From Prosthecochloris sp. (GTDB lineage: Bacteria > Bacteroidota > Chlorobiia > Chlorobiales > Chlorobiaceae), in contig JADMLA020000024.1 of assembly GCA_015482705.2 (NCBI GenBank), positions 1-64,000 of the forward strand: DNA of 64,000 bases, in the 5' to 3' direction. The position numbers and the translations under genes were made by a program. This document shows, piece after piece, positions 44,944 to 53,896 of this stretch (its first letter is position 1; every line of letters starts with the position of its first letter). The notes beneath the pieces were generated by a model. That model did not search any database. It had not been told where the DNA came from and saw nothing but the letters and a program-made list of their open reading frames with translations.

Positions 44944-46147
44944 AAGGCAGACTCCTTATAACTCTTTTAAGCGCAGCTCCCCAGGAACGCTCCGGATCGT
45001 AGAACTGCTCCTGAAGGGTTTTGCAGCCTTGCTGTTTTTCACGGTAAAGATCTTTTGAAGAAGAAAGTTTCTTGACAGCTTCGAAATATGACGACGGGTC
45101 GTCGGGAACAGCTTCCACGACAGCTTCTTTCACGTAATCGAGCGCCGGACATACTGACGAGGTGATCACCGGTCTTCCGGCAAGGATAGCTTCGGCAACG
45201 ACTTTGTTGAACCCCTCTTCGAATGAGGTTCTGGTTGGAACGATGAAGGCATGACTCCGATTGATGTGTTCCAGCATTGTTTGTTGGCGGCAGTAACCGT
45301 GCAAATGAAAAAGGTGTTCGATTCCTTTGTTCCTTGCAGCCATTCTGAGCGGGTCTTCCTCCGAACCGTCACCGCAGAGGTGCAGGGTGACATCATGTAT
45401 TCCTTCACGGTCCAGCATCAGAGCGATCTCGAGAAGGTCGTAGACTCCTTTTTCGGTTTCCATTCGTCCAGCATAGAGCAGGTAGAATGGCCGCTTGTCA
45501 GTGGGGGGGGGAATGGTTGCGAACAGTTCATGCCGGTAAAATGGGATGAATGGATAGATGGGCACGGTGTTTCCCCCTGTCATATCGAGCAACTGGCGCC
45601 GGATATCGTTCGAAAGGCAGAGTATTGCCTGCGCCCTTTTGGCGAAAAGACGACGGCTGAGAAGTGAAATGAGCCTCGCTCTGGTCGTTTTGTCGCGGCT
45701 TCTGGGCCAGAGGGTACAGTGCAGGGAAACTGCGAGATGCATTGTTTTCGGAGCGAGCCAGACAAGAGAGAAAAGGTATCCTGTAGCGTCGGCCATGACA
45801 AGGAGGTCGGCATCGACAGCCGATGCCCGCTCTATGATTTTTCGGACATAGCGTATTTGTTGGATGTGGAATGCAATGCCTCTCCTTGCAGGTCCTTTCG
45901 GGAGGTTCTCGACGGTGAACTGTTCAGTCGTGATGCGGTCTTTGCGAGGGCATGACGATACCGCAATCCCTTTTGCCCCGAGTGATCGGCAAAGGTCGAA
46001 AAACTGGCTGCTATAGGTGATGGCAACCTGGTGTGGATCGTCTCTGCCTTCATGCCAGCAGGAAAAGGTCGTGACGATGTCTCCCGGTCCGGCAGCGTAG
46101 AAGAGATTGAGCTGTTTGCCGGGCTGTTTTCCGTTCTGCGTATTCAT
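44936..46147 (-). CDS. Glycosyltransferase family 4
   Basis: A 403-residue GT-B transferase. Donor-side motifs are YLLYAGRMETEKGVYDLLEI, LCGDGSEEDP and the E-x7-E loop SFEEGFNKVVAEAILAGRPV. The acceptor half contains PRKDRITTEQF and LHCTLWPRS. It is preceded by a 61-base gap after the acetyltransferase gene and overlaps the polymerase-like gene by eight bases. It probably builds the repeat unit on the cytosolic side. Donor and linkage unknown. Confidence 0.85.
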   Translation of the reverse strand: MNTQNGKQPGKQLNLFYAAGPGDIVTTFSCWHEGRDDPHQVAITYSSQFFDLCRSLGAKGIAVSSCPRKDRITTEQFTVENLPKGPARRGIAFHIQQIRYVRKIIERASAVDADLLVMADATGYLFSLVWLAPKTMHLAVSLHCTLWPRSRDKTTRARLISLLSRRLFAKRAQAILCLSNDIRRQLLDMTGGNTVPIYPFIPFYRHELFATIPPPTDKRPFYLLYAGRMETEKGVYDLLEIALMLDREGIHDVTLHLCGDGSEEDPLRMAARNKGIEHLFHLHGYCRQQTMLEHINRSHAFIVPTRTSFEEGFNKVVAEAILAGRPVITSSVCPALDYVKEAVVEAVPDDPSSYFEAVKKLSSSKDLYREKQQGCKTLQEQFYDPERSWGAALKRVIRSLPYG

Positions 46148-46208
46148 TCGCCGCGTTGTTTCGTTGATCTTTTCGCCATGTCTCGCCTTTTATTTATGGT
46201 TGTTTCGT

Positions 46209-46721
46209 TCACTTTTGGTCTGCCGTTTTATCTACTTTTTTTACCTGTGCGGGTATGCCGACTGCCGTCGCATGGCTCGGGATATCGTCGATAACAACGG
46301 CGTTGGCCCCGATACGAGCATGATTGCCGATGTGAACCCCCCCGAGGATCTTTGCTCCGGCCCCGATATCGACATGCCCTTCGATTACCGGGAAGCCTTG
46401 CTTTGGTCCTTCACCGACGGTTACCTGTTGGAAAATCAGGCAGTTTGGCCCGATTGTCGCTCTGGGATGTATGACGATGCCATTTGGATGGGGAATGAGA
46501 AGGCCTCCTCCTATTCGAGTGTTGATGGGGATGTCCGCCCCGCAGACAGCACTCCAGAACCTGTGGCTCAGTACGGCGAAAGGTTTCATTGCTCGTGACG
46601 TAAGGCCCTGTTTCTCCAGTCGCTGGTAGAGTCGAATCGCCGAAAGCATTTTTTTTCCGGGTTCATAGCGTCCGGGAATGATTTTTTCCCTGTCCCAGTC
46701 GGCTTCTGTTGCTGATATCAT
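46209..46721 (-). CDS. Serine acetyltransferase-like hexapeptide acetyltransferase
   Basis: A 170-residue left-handed beta-helix acetyltransferase of the CysE/WcaB type. Hexapeptide repeats run from GGGLLIPHPNGIVIHP to GAKILGGVHIGNHARIGANAVV; the His of NGIVIHP and the loop VTVGEGPKQG fit the CoA site. Its neighbours make O-acetylation of a sugar far likelier than cysteine synthesis. The ATG at 46721 overlaps the GT4 stop by four bases; an upstream frame extension is rejected because it lies inside that gene. Confidence 0.85.
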   Translation of the reverse strand: MISATEADWDREKIIPGRYEPGKKMLSAIRLYQRLEKQGLTSRAMKPFAVLSHRFWSAVCGADIPINTRIGGGLLIPHPNGIVIHPRATIGPNCLIFQQVTVGEGPKQGFPVIEGHVDIGAGAKILGGVHIGNHARIGANAVVIDDIPSHATAVGIPAQVKKVDKTADQK

Positions 46722-47872
46722 AGTGCTTCTTTTGTTTTCCAGATCCCGGTGCAGTGTTCTTCGAGAAGCCGGGCTCGTTGTTCGGCAACCTGTTGCCAGG
46801 TGAACTGTTTCGATCGTTGCTGTGCGAGATTTCCGATCTCTCTTCTCCTGTCTGGGTTTTCCACCATGAGTGTCATTGCCTGGGCCCATGCATCGATGTC
46901 CATATCCGGCAAGATGGTGCCGTTCTTGGTGTTTTCAACGATTGCGCCTCCACCCATGGCGGTGACAAGGGGGGGGATGCCATGGGCCATTGCTTCATAA
47001 GTGACCATCGGTCCACCTTCCTCGAGGCTTGGAAAAACAAAAACGTCGGTTTTTCGGTAAAGCTGGCCGATATCTCTGGTATAGCTCACATGACGTACGT
47101 TTTTGGTGCTCTCGAGTGAAGGGTAGTGCTCCTGTATTTCGGGAGCTATAGAGCCGCACAGCAGGAGTTCTGCGTTGAGGTCCGCCCGTTTCCATGCTTC
47201 GAGAAGCAACGGTATTCCCTTGCGAAGACAGATGGTGCCTGCAAAAAGAAAGATCGGGCATGAGGCGTTCGGTGACTCTTTTTCTCTGGACGGGAAACGT
47301 TCAGGAGACCATCCATAGCTGGTGGAAAGCAGTTTGCGCTCGTCGACGTTGTTTTCGAGCATGGATTTACGAACCATGGGGCTGGGGCAGAACACGGCGT
47401 CTACAATGTCGAGTTTACGGTTCTCTTCTTCAATGGCTTTGTCGGTGATCGCTGTCGTTACAGGGATGTTCCAGTGTTCGGATGCCTGTTGCAGGATACG
47501 CTGCGCACTGTGCCTGTGGCAATTGATACGTTCGATGATTATGGTTGTGCCACGTCTTTCGAATTCTTCGAATATTTCCAGAGAGAGTCCGGCCCACAGA
47601 TAGACGTAAGGGGACTGTTTCTCCGTTTTTAGAAAATGGCGTTCGGCGATTCTCCGGGGGATAGCCGGATTGGCCAGCCGGTAGACAATTTTTTTTGCAA
47701 GACCGCTCATGGCGGGCTTGAGCCAGGAATAGCCGAGCGCCGTGTCGGCACTGGGAACGGTCAGGCTGACATCTCTGTCGCTGTTGTGCCAGTGCCGGCA
47801 GAGTGAGAGAGGTACGTGACTGTTACCGAGATTCGATGCATGGTATCCGAACAGTACGGGCAGGTGGCTCAT
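46718..47872 (-). CDS. Glycosyltransferase family 4
   Basis: A 384-residue GT-B transferase. The N-terminus begins MSHLPVLFGYHASNLGNS; the donor half shows FLFAGTICLRKGIPLLLEAW and the E-x7-E motif SLEEGGPMVTYEAMAHGIPP. I start it at the ATG at 47872, which overlaps the co-polymerase stop by four bases and has GGGAG seven bases upstream; an ATG at 47887 would add five residues. It is coupled to the acetyltransferase downstream. The sugar is unknown. Confidence 0.85.
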   Translation of the reverse strand: MSHLPVLFGYHASNLGNSHVPLSLCRHWHNSDRDVSLTVPSADTALGYSWLKPAMSGLAKKIVYRLANPAIPRRIAERHFLKTEKQSPYVYLWAGLSLEIFEEFERRGTTIIIERINCHRHSAQRILQQASEHWNIPVTTAITDKAIEEENRKLDIVDAVFCPSPMVRKSMLENNVDERKLLSTSYGWSPERFPSREKESPNASCPIFLFAGTICLRKGIPLLLEAWKRADLNAELLLCGSIAPEIQEHYPSLESTKNVRHVSYTRDIGQLYRKTDVFVFPSLEEGGPMVTYEAMAHGIPPLVTAMGGGAIVENTKNGTILPDMDIDAWAQAMTLMVENPDRRREIGNLAQQRSKQFTWQQVAEQRARLLEEHCTGIWKTKEAL

Positions 47873-50172
47873 TTTTTTCTCCCCCATTTCGTTTTCGCCT
47901 GTATTTTTTGCAAAAGTGTTCTTGCCATTTCCGGTGTATTATGAAAGAGCGTTCTTGCTTTTTCCTTTGTTTTTTGCACCAGTTCTGTGGTTGATGGTAG
48001 TTCTCCGAGAAGCGTTTCCAGCTTTTCGGTATTTACCCGGTTGAGAAAATCAGGGCGTTTTTCAAGCAGTTTATCGATACTGAAAGACCGTTTGCAGCCT
48101 CCCCAGTTGAGTACAGGGGCGATTACCGGAGCGTTGAGGTATACCAAACGTTCGGCAACGGTTCTCAAGTCTCGGAAAAGCGTGCTGTCACCGAGCGCGA
48201 TCAAGGTGGTTATGTCGGTGTGAGTCACGAGGTTTTCTGTCAGGTCACTTTCCTGGAGGGGGGCTGTATCGATGCAGATGATATCGTATTCCTTGCGGAT
48301 CTCTTTAAGGACAGTTGCCAGTTTTTGTTGTGGAACGCTTTCACCAGTTGTGTTTCCTGTCGGCATGATATCCATATTGTTTTCCATTTCTTTGTGTATT
48401 GTTGTTTTCCATGGAGTCGATGAAGAGAGTATGTCAAGAAGTCCGGGTGCATCGGCAGGTATAGCAGGTACAAGTTCTGTCGACAGGTTCGAGGTATCCG
48501 CATCGATGAATAGAATTGTCGGTACAAGGGTACCGAGTGCACGTGCTGTGTTGAACGCGATCGAGCTGCTCCCGACGCCTTTTTCGATACCGGTAAACAA
48601 AATGATTCCTGCTCCATGTTGTTCCTGTTCGTGTTTCAATCGTACAGCAAGGCTGCGCAGGGCTCCTGCTGTAACGGGATTTGAATCGATCTCCTGAGCG
48701 GGCAGTGCTTTTCCTGCATCCGGAATGACTGCTGCCGGGGGATGGCCAAGTCCGTGCTGGATATCTTCAGGTCGGCGTATGCGATTATCGAAAAAGTCAT
48801 ACGCGAGAAACAGGCCGCCGGTGCTGCCGAATGACAGAACGAAAAAGATCAACATGAGCTTTTTAACGTTAGAGCCGGCTGCACTATCGGGTTCACGCGC
48901 CTGTGACTCGATGGAGATGCGTAAGGGAGCTTTGCCTTCGACCTCGAGTTCGTGTATTCTTGTATCGATACGGTTGAGCAGTGCACGTTTGTGCTCGAGC
49001 CGGGAGTCGAGAGCTTGGCCGAGATGCATACCAACTGAAATACGGACACCTTCTTCCTGGTTTTGTTTTAACTTTTCAAGCACTTCAGTTTCAGCGTTCG
49101 ATGCTTTTTCAAAGCGATTTTCCGCGAGTATCAGACTTTTTTGAAGGTCATAGTCGCGCTTGCCGTAAAGAATTGTTCGAGCATTGTCGCGGATTTCATT
49201 TTCCAGTTTGTTTTCGTAGCGCTGCATTCCTTCCATACGTTGTTCGACATAAATACGGTCGGGATTGTCTTTAGTCAATCCGTCGGTTGAACTTCTCATC
49301 TGCTGGAGTTGCTGATAGGTCCAGGAACTGGTGAAATCGAGAGACTGATCTTTTATGACAAGTTCTTCGACCATGGGATCGAGAGAAAGTGACTCGAGCA
49401 GCTCGTTTGCTTTCAGTGTTGTGTTGAGGTTGTTTTCGGCGATAACCCGCTCTTCGAACGTTCGGACATAGAGTTTTTGCAGCTCCTCGGTTTTTTTGCT
49501 TGCAAGGTTGTAATCTTCTGAAAAGGAAGCGGTATAGATATCGCCGGTAAGCTCGCTGAGCTGTTCCTCGATGTTGGTTATTTCAGCTGTCAGTCCCTGT
49601 TGTTTGCTGCGAAGAAAGGTCAGGCGTTCGTTGTCCTGCATTTCCGTGTTGGTACGGACTTTTTCAAGAAAGACTTCCATGAATGTGTTCAAGAGGGTGG
49701 CGAGGCCTTTTCTTTTCGGACTTGAGACAGTGACCTGGATCAGATGGGTGCCGCTCATGGGTGTGACTTTGATGATCAAACCGAGAATGTGTGCACATTT
49801 GTCGGCTGGAAGCGCTGGAGGCAGTACAGCCGCTTTTTCTTCGGGTGTGAGCTTTTCAACGGTTCTTTTCAGAACACTGAACTGCATCATTCTTTTGGCC
49901 TGTGTTCTGGCATAGTCCTGGTAGTAGTTGATGATGGAAGGGTCTTCACTTTTGGTTATGAGTGACGGAATCACGGGATCGATGCGCATGAGCGCTTTCG
50001 CTTCATAATTAGGCTTGCTGATCAACAGGACGATCGGGACGGTGAGGGTGAAGAGAAACGAACCGATGATCAGAGCAAACAGACCGTATCTTTTCAAAAA
50101 CCCTATTGTATCGAAGGCTTTGGACGGTTTACCGTGAGGCAGTGGATTTGTCGTTGTCTGAAAGTCCGCCAT
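47869..50172 (-). CDS. Wzc-like polysaccharide co-polymerase with degenerate ATPase
   Basis: A 767-residue protein. Two membrane segments (about 30-52 and 425-445) bracket a long coiled-coil-rich periplasmic part, the Wzz fold that sets chain length. The cytosolic C-terminal part resembles BY-kinases: Walker A' ILFIDADTSN and Walker B IICIDTAP are present, but the P-loop reads GIEKGVGSSS, with Ser in place of the catalytic Lys. The C-terminus lacks a tyrosine cluster (it ends in Lys/Arg). It therefore probably does not autophosphorylate. The start codon overlaps the Wzx stop by one base (TAATG). Confidence 0.85.
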   Translation of the reverse strand: MADFQTTTNPLPHGKPSKAFDTIGFLKRYGLFALIIGSFLFTLTVPIVLLISKPNYEAKALMRIDPVIPSLITKSEDPSIINYYQDYARTQAKRMMQFSVLKRTVEKLTPEEKAAVLPPALPADKCAHILGLIIKVTPMSGTHLIQVTVSSPKRKGLATLLNTFMEVFLEKVRTNTEMQDNERLTFLRSKQQGLTAEITNIEEQLSELTGDIYTASFSEDYNLASKKTEELQKLYVRTFEERVIAENNLNTTLKANELLESLSLDPMVEELVIKDQSLDFTSSWTYQQLQQMRSSTDGLTKDNPDRIYVEQRMEGMQRYENKLENEIRDNARTILYGKRDYDLQKSLILAENRFEKASNAETEVLEKLKQNQEEGVRISVGMHLGQALDSRLEHKRALLNRIDTRIHELEVEGKAPLRISIESQAREPDSAAGSNVKKLMLIFFVLSFGSTGGLFLAYDFFDNRIRRPEDIQHGLGHPPAAVIPDAGKALPAQEIDSNPVTAGALRSLAVRLKHEQEQHGAGIILFTGIEKGVGSSSIAFNTARALGTLVPTILFIDADTSNLSTELVPAIPADAPGLLDILSSSTPWKTTIHKEMENNMDIMPTGNTTGESVPQQKLATVLKEIRKEYDIICIDTAPLQESDLTENLVTHTDITTLIALGDSTLFRDLRTVAERLVYLNAPVIAPVLNWGGCKRSFSIDKLLEKRPDFLNRVNTEKLETLLGELPSTTELVQKTKEKARTLFHNTPEMARTLLQKIQAKTKWGRKK

Positions 50173-51932
50173 TATGGTTTTCTTTTACTTGCGGAAAAAA
50201 CCGGCAACAGGTCGGCGGCTCTTTGTTTTTCATCTGCATTCAGTACGGTATACCAGAGGATTGTCAGGGTGACGGTGATGTAGAGTATTCCATAACCCAA
50301 AACGATCATGATCGTCTCTATTCTGCCTCCTGAAGGTAGCGTCAGGGTTGTGATGTAGATGCCGGCGGCGGGAATGAGAGGAACAAGCGCGGGTATGATC
50401 GCGTGCCGTGTCAGTTCTTTCAGGGAAATCTGGAACGTGAAATTGCTTCGCCAGAAAAAAAATATGGCGCTGGCGGATGATGCGGCAGCCAGGGCGCCAG
50501 CCGCTCCTGCTAAGCCGTAAGATGCGGTTGCTGACGGGAGCCACAACAGAACGAGGACCAGCTGTGCCAGCAGGTATTCGAATTCTCTGCCGTTTCGGTC
50601 GATACCGCGGAATATAAGATTGCCCGGCCCGGTGGAGAGCTGCATGGTATAGGCCAGAGAGATGAAAACCATGAGGATTATCGCCTCATTGTAGCCGGTT
50701 CCTACCCATGCGTTGATCAGCGGGGTTGCAGCTGCGATCAGGAATGCGAAAGTGGTTATGCTTACAAGGTTTGTATAGCGGAGTCCGTTGAGGTAGAGCA
50801 TTCTCAGTTCACCTTTGCTGAGCTGTTCCCCATGTCGATGCTTTTTTCTGAGCGGTATAAAAAGGACGATCGATACAACGGCGAGGAGCGGAGCTGCAGA
50901 TTCTGCAGGAATCGGGAGCATCCGATTTACCGAAGGCAGAAAAAGGGCTGGCACGGATCCTGCAATAAACATGAACAAGGCGATGTGCACATAGTTGCGG
51001 GACCGTTTTGCCGGTGAATCGTGAGACTCTTTTTCCCATGAAGCATCGAGATGAGCTGCTGTCGGCAGAAAGGGGCCGAAAGCCGATTCGGATATTTTTT
51101 TTGCGGTAAACGGTAACTTTCGGCCGATTTCAAACATTCCTACTGCAGCAAGGCCGGATATGGCGGTGACAAATATCCTGTCGAGAGCGTTCAGAAAAAT
51201 ACCCACTGCGCCAAGTGCCTGTACTTTCCCGCCGAACACGAAAAAAAGCCGAAAATGTTCATGGTTTATGAGACGGGGTGACAGACGGATTCCGGGAAGA
51301 AGGCGGCGGATGAGCAGCCCACAACTCCAGGTTTCAAGGATAACTCGTAACGCGTAAGCGTAGAGAAGGCCCATAATGCCCGTTCCGAAAAGAAGAAAGG
51401 CTATGATTGCGGCAACTTCTGCAAGACCGGCAAACGTGGTGATGGTTTTTTCTTTTGCGATTTCATGCAGTCCATTGATGATGAAGCGGAATCCGCCAAG
51501 AGTCAACTCGAGGCTGAAAACCACAGCCGTTCCGAGAAAGATGGACGTCGCTATCGATTGCTGTGCCTTGTCTATCTGAAAGATATCGTGAATCAGCGGC
51601 ATGAACAGATACAGCAGCAGAATGAAAAACAGGCTGAATACGAGCATACAGGCGATACCGGTTGAAAGGAGTCTGCCGATCTCGCTTTGACGGCCTTCGG
51701 CAAGATAGCGGGCTGTATAGCGGATATACGTGCTGTTGATACCGAACCCCCCCATCGAGGCGTAAGAGAGAATAATGAAGCAGAGCGACCATAAGCCGAA
51801 TTCAGCGAGGGTGAGATAGTTCAGGATGAACGGTGTCAGAATCAGTCTGCTGACAAGATAGATTCCAGTTGCTATCATGCCCGATAGTGCGTTGCCTGCC
51901 ATTTTTTGCTGTATGGAACGGTTCAGATCCAT
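50172..51932 (-). CDS. Polysaccharide flippase (Wzx / MATE-like)
   Basis: A 586-residue membrane protein with about 12-14 helices of the polysaccharide biosynthesis/MVF superfamily. The N-terminal GIYLVSRLILTPFILNYLTLAEFGLW is a clear flippase start. It moves lipid-linked repeat units across the inner membrane. It is longer than most Wzx (around 420-500) because of polar loops, notably SWEKESHDSPAKRSRN (about 305-320) and RKKHRHGEQLSKGE (about 365-380). It is 10 bases downstream of wza. Confidence 0.83.
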   Translation of the reverse strand: MDLNRSIQQKMAGNALSGMIATGIYLVSRLILTPFILNYLTLAEFGLWSLCFIILSYASMGGFGINSTYIRYTARYLAEGRQSEIGRLLSTGIACMLVFSLFFILLLYLFMPLIHDIFQIDKAQQSIATSIFLGTAVVFSLELTLGGFRFIINGLHEIAKEKTITTFAGLAEVAAIIAFLLFGTGIMGLLYAYALRVILETWSCGLLIRRLLPGIRLSPRLINHEHFRLFFVFGGKVQALGAVGIFLNALDRIFVTAISGLAAVGMFEIGRKLPFTAKKISESAFGPFLPTAAHLDASWEKESHDSPAKRSRNYVHIALFMFIAGSVPALFLPSVNRMLPIPAESAAPLLAVVSIVLFIPLRKKHRHGEQLSKGELRMLYLNGLRYTNLVSITTFAFLIAAATPLINAWVGTGYNEAIILMVFISLAYTMQLSTGPGNLIFRGIDRNGREFEYLLAQLVLVLLWLPSATASYGLAGAAGALAAASSASAIFFFWRSNFTFQISLKELTRHAIIPALVPLIPAAGIYITTLTLPSGGRIETIMIVLGYGILYITVTLTILWYTVLNADEKQRAADLLPVFSASKRKP

Positions 51933-51942
51933 GGTACGGGCA

Positions 51943-53112
51943 TTAGTCGCTGCTGGTGTTTACAAATCCTTCCTGACCCCAGAGTTCTCTGCGTATTTCC
52001 TGCATGATGCCGAATGCTTCCGCATTGTCGGTTATGAGGTTGAGGACTCGCAGGGGCGGTATCAGTTTTTCGATCGTATAATTGAATTTTGTCATGCCGT
52101 CGGGACTGACAAAGACGATATCGTTTGGCTTGAGAGCGAAGTTCTGGCTGAAATCCCCATGTTCCAGGAGTTTTTTAAGGTTCACTTTTATAACATCACC
52201 TTTCATGTTCTGCTGTCTGATGATGAATACTTTTTCGGTGTTGGCATGATTGCTGATTCCACCTGCAAGCATGATCGCTTTGAAGACATTCATGGTACGT
52301 TTGAGTTGAATGGCTCCAGGTGTAATGACTTCACCCATGACATAGACCAGCTCGTCTTCGGCTTCCGGAATGAAGATGATGTCGTTGTTTTTTATTCGGG
52401 CATTCAGGGCCATATTGCCGTTTTGGAGAAGTTCCTGAAGATCTATCCAGATAACCGTGTCTTTTCCCCTGATGATGGCGCATTTCGTCAGAAAGGTTTC
52501 TTTTCCGTGATAAGGCAGTCCGCCGGCAAGTGCGAGCGCTTCGAGAAGCGTGCCCCTGCCGGGGAAATTCACGACACCCGGTTTGGTGACCCTGCCAAGT
52601 ACAAATGCCTTGTTGTTCTTGTGCTTTTCCACTCTGAGCGTTACTTCCGGTCTTGTGTAGAGCTTTTCGAGCTTCGAAGTGATTATCTGTTTTATTTCCT
52701 GTGGTGTGCGGTTGAGAACGTTGATGCTGCCGATTCTCGGAACAGCTATCAGCCCATCGGGTGAGACGACGATGTTTTTCTGGGACAAGTCGGGTCTTTT
52801 CCATACCTGGATATTGATTTCATCACCTGGTCCGAGACGGTACTGGAATTTTTTTTCAGGAGAGAGTTGGGCTATTTTTTCAGCGGATGCGAATTCCTGT
52901 GTTTTTTTTGGGAGTTCTACATTGAAATCCGATTCGGGAGGAGGAACGAGTGCTGTTTCTTCGGGTGAAATGGTCGTACAGGATAACAGGAAGAAAAACA
53001 GAAGAGCCAGTAGAACGCCGAAGCCATGCGTATCGCTATGGTTTCGAACCGGGATCGCTTCTGAAACTCTTTTCCTGAACGCGCTATGAGGTGAAGTGTT
53101 GTTCTGCAGCAT
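51943..53112 (-). CDS. Polysaccharide export outer-membrane protein (Wza-like)
   Basis: A 389-residue OPX protein. A signal peptide with lipobox LLSC (about residue 44-45) makes it an outer-membrane lipoprotein. The poly-export domain has RLGPGDEINIQVWK and VSPDGLIAVPRIG, followed by two SLBB segments (FVLGRVTKPGVVNFPG and VMGEVITPGAIQL). It forms the export channel with the Wzc-like protein. It is the first gene after a 271-base gap, so transcription may restart here. Confidence 0.88.
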   Translation of the reverse strand: MLQNNTSPHSAFRKRVSEAIPVRNHSDTHGFGVLLALLFFFLLSCTTISPEETALVPPPESDFNVELPKKTQEFASAEKIAQLSPEKKFQYRLGPGDEINIQVWKRPDLSQKNIVVSPDGLIAVPRIGSINVLNRTPQEIKQIITSKLEKLYTRPEVTLRVEKHKNNKAFVLGRVTKPGVVNFPGRGTLLEALALAGGLPYHGKETFLTKCAIIRGKDTVIWIDLQELLQNGNMALNARIKNNDIIFIPEAEDELVYVMGEVITPGAIQLKRTMNVFKAIMLAGGISNHANTEKVFIIRQQNMKGDVIKVNLKKLLEHGDFSQNFALKPNDIVFVSPDGMTKFNYTIEKLIPPLRVLNLITDNAEAFGIMQEIRRELWGQEGFVNTSSD

Positions 53113-53383
53113 GCTTTTGCAATGAACATGTTTTCAAGCCCTTTGAACGGCCTCTCTTTCAATGTGTACCTCGTACCCCGATGGCTGAACGGGTAAAAAT
53201 GTTCGACGGGATGTACGGAGATCGAGATGCCTACAAGATGTACCTCAAGAACTGTGCCTAACGCTTTTTTTGTCTAAGATTTTGAGAAAAAACAGGATAC
53301 AGGCTTTTCTCATGAACTGTTCGCTGTCATTTAGCGAGAAATGCTTTTTTGCTCTCTCATGTTGAGAGAGGTTTTGAAAGGGT
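53113..53383. other. Intergenic gap upstream of wza, with hairpin
   Basis: This is the only long gap inside the polysaccharide locus. A perfect inverted repeat, CTCTCTCA (53352-53359) and TGAGAGAG (53363-53370) with a three-base loop, lies 13 bases after the acetyltransferase stop. It has no T-run in the leftward direction, so it may be an RNA-processing hairpin, a weak terminator or an operator. I searched for a GG-N10-GC sigma-54 promoter reading leftward and found none; a sigma-70 promoter is possible but not identified. Confidence 0.5.
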
Positions 53384-53890
53384 TTATTTTTTTGCAATGA
53401 CTTTTGCCGGAATACCAACCGCTATCGAATTGTCGGGGACTGATGAGATGACGACGGCGTTGGCCCCGATATCGACATTGTTGCCGATCGTGATGTTGCC
53501 GAGCAGTTTTGCGCCAGCTCCGATATTGACGTTGTTTCCTATCTGCGGAGCGGCTTTTTCTTCGATATTTTTGAGACCGACGGTCACGCCGTTTCGGACG
53601 ATGCAGTTGTCTCCGAAGCGGGCGTATCCGCTGATAATGATGTCGCCGAAATGGTCGATACGAAAATTTTTGCCTACAGGAACTTCACAGGGAAGCTCTA
53701 TGCCGGTAAGGATCTGTATGATTTTGTAGAGCAGTTTGTAAAGAATGGAGAACGGTATCCGGATGAGTCTGTTTGTGATGGAGTAGCGCCATTGTCCGAA
53801 ACGGTAGACAACCATGACCCAGAACCCTTGGCTGCTCCATTTTCCCTCGTAGGTGTCGAGGTCTGAACGTATGTTGCTGAAAAGTGCCAT
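53384..53890 (-). CDS. Serine acetyltransferase-like hexapeptide acetyltransferase
   Basis: A 168-residue left-handed beta-helix protein of the CysE family, with an N-terminal helical part (SDLDTYEGKWSSQGFWVM) and hexapeptide turns from HFGDIIISGYARFGDN through NVNIGAGAKLLGNITIGNNVDIGANAVV. Such proteins in polysaccharide loci O-acetylate sugars. It is a paralog of the 46209-46721 protein with a different N-terminal helix region. It lies six bases after the GT2 gene, so it is in the upstream transcription block before the gap. Confidence 0.85.
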   Translation of the reverse strand: MALFSNIRSDLDTYEGKWSSQGFWVMVVYRFGQWRYSITNRLIRIPFSILYKLLYKIIQILTGIELPCEVPVGKNFRIDHFGDIIISGYARFGDNCIVRNGVTVGLKNIEEKAAPQIGNNVNIGAGAKLLGNITIGNNVDIGANAVVISSVPDNSIAVGIPAKVIAKK

Positions 53891-53896
53891 TGGCTT

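Noticed and set aside
53113..53383. Second sigma-54 promoter before wza
   Set aside because: Every leftward GG/GC pair was examined; none has the required 10-base spacing. The nearest has 11.
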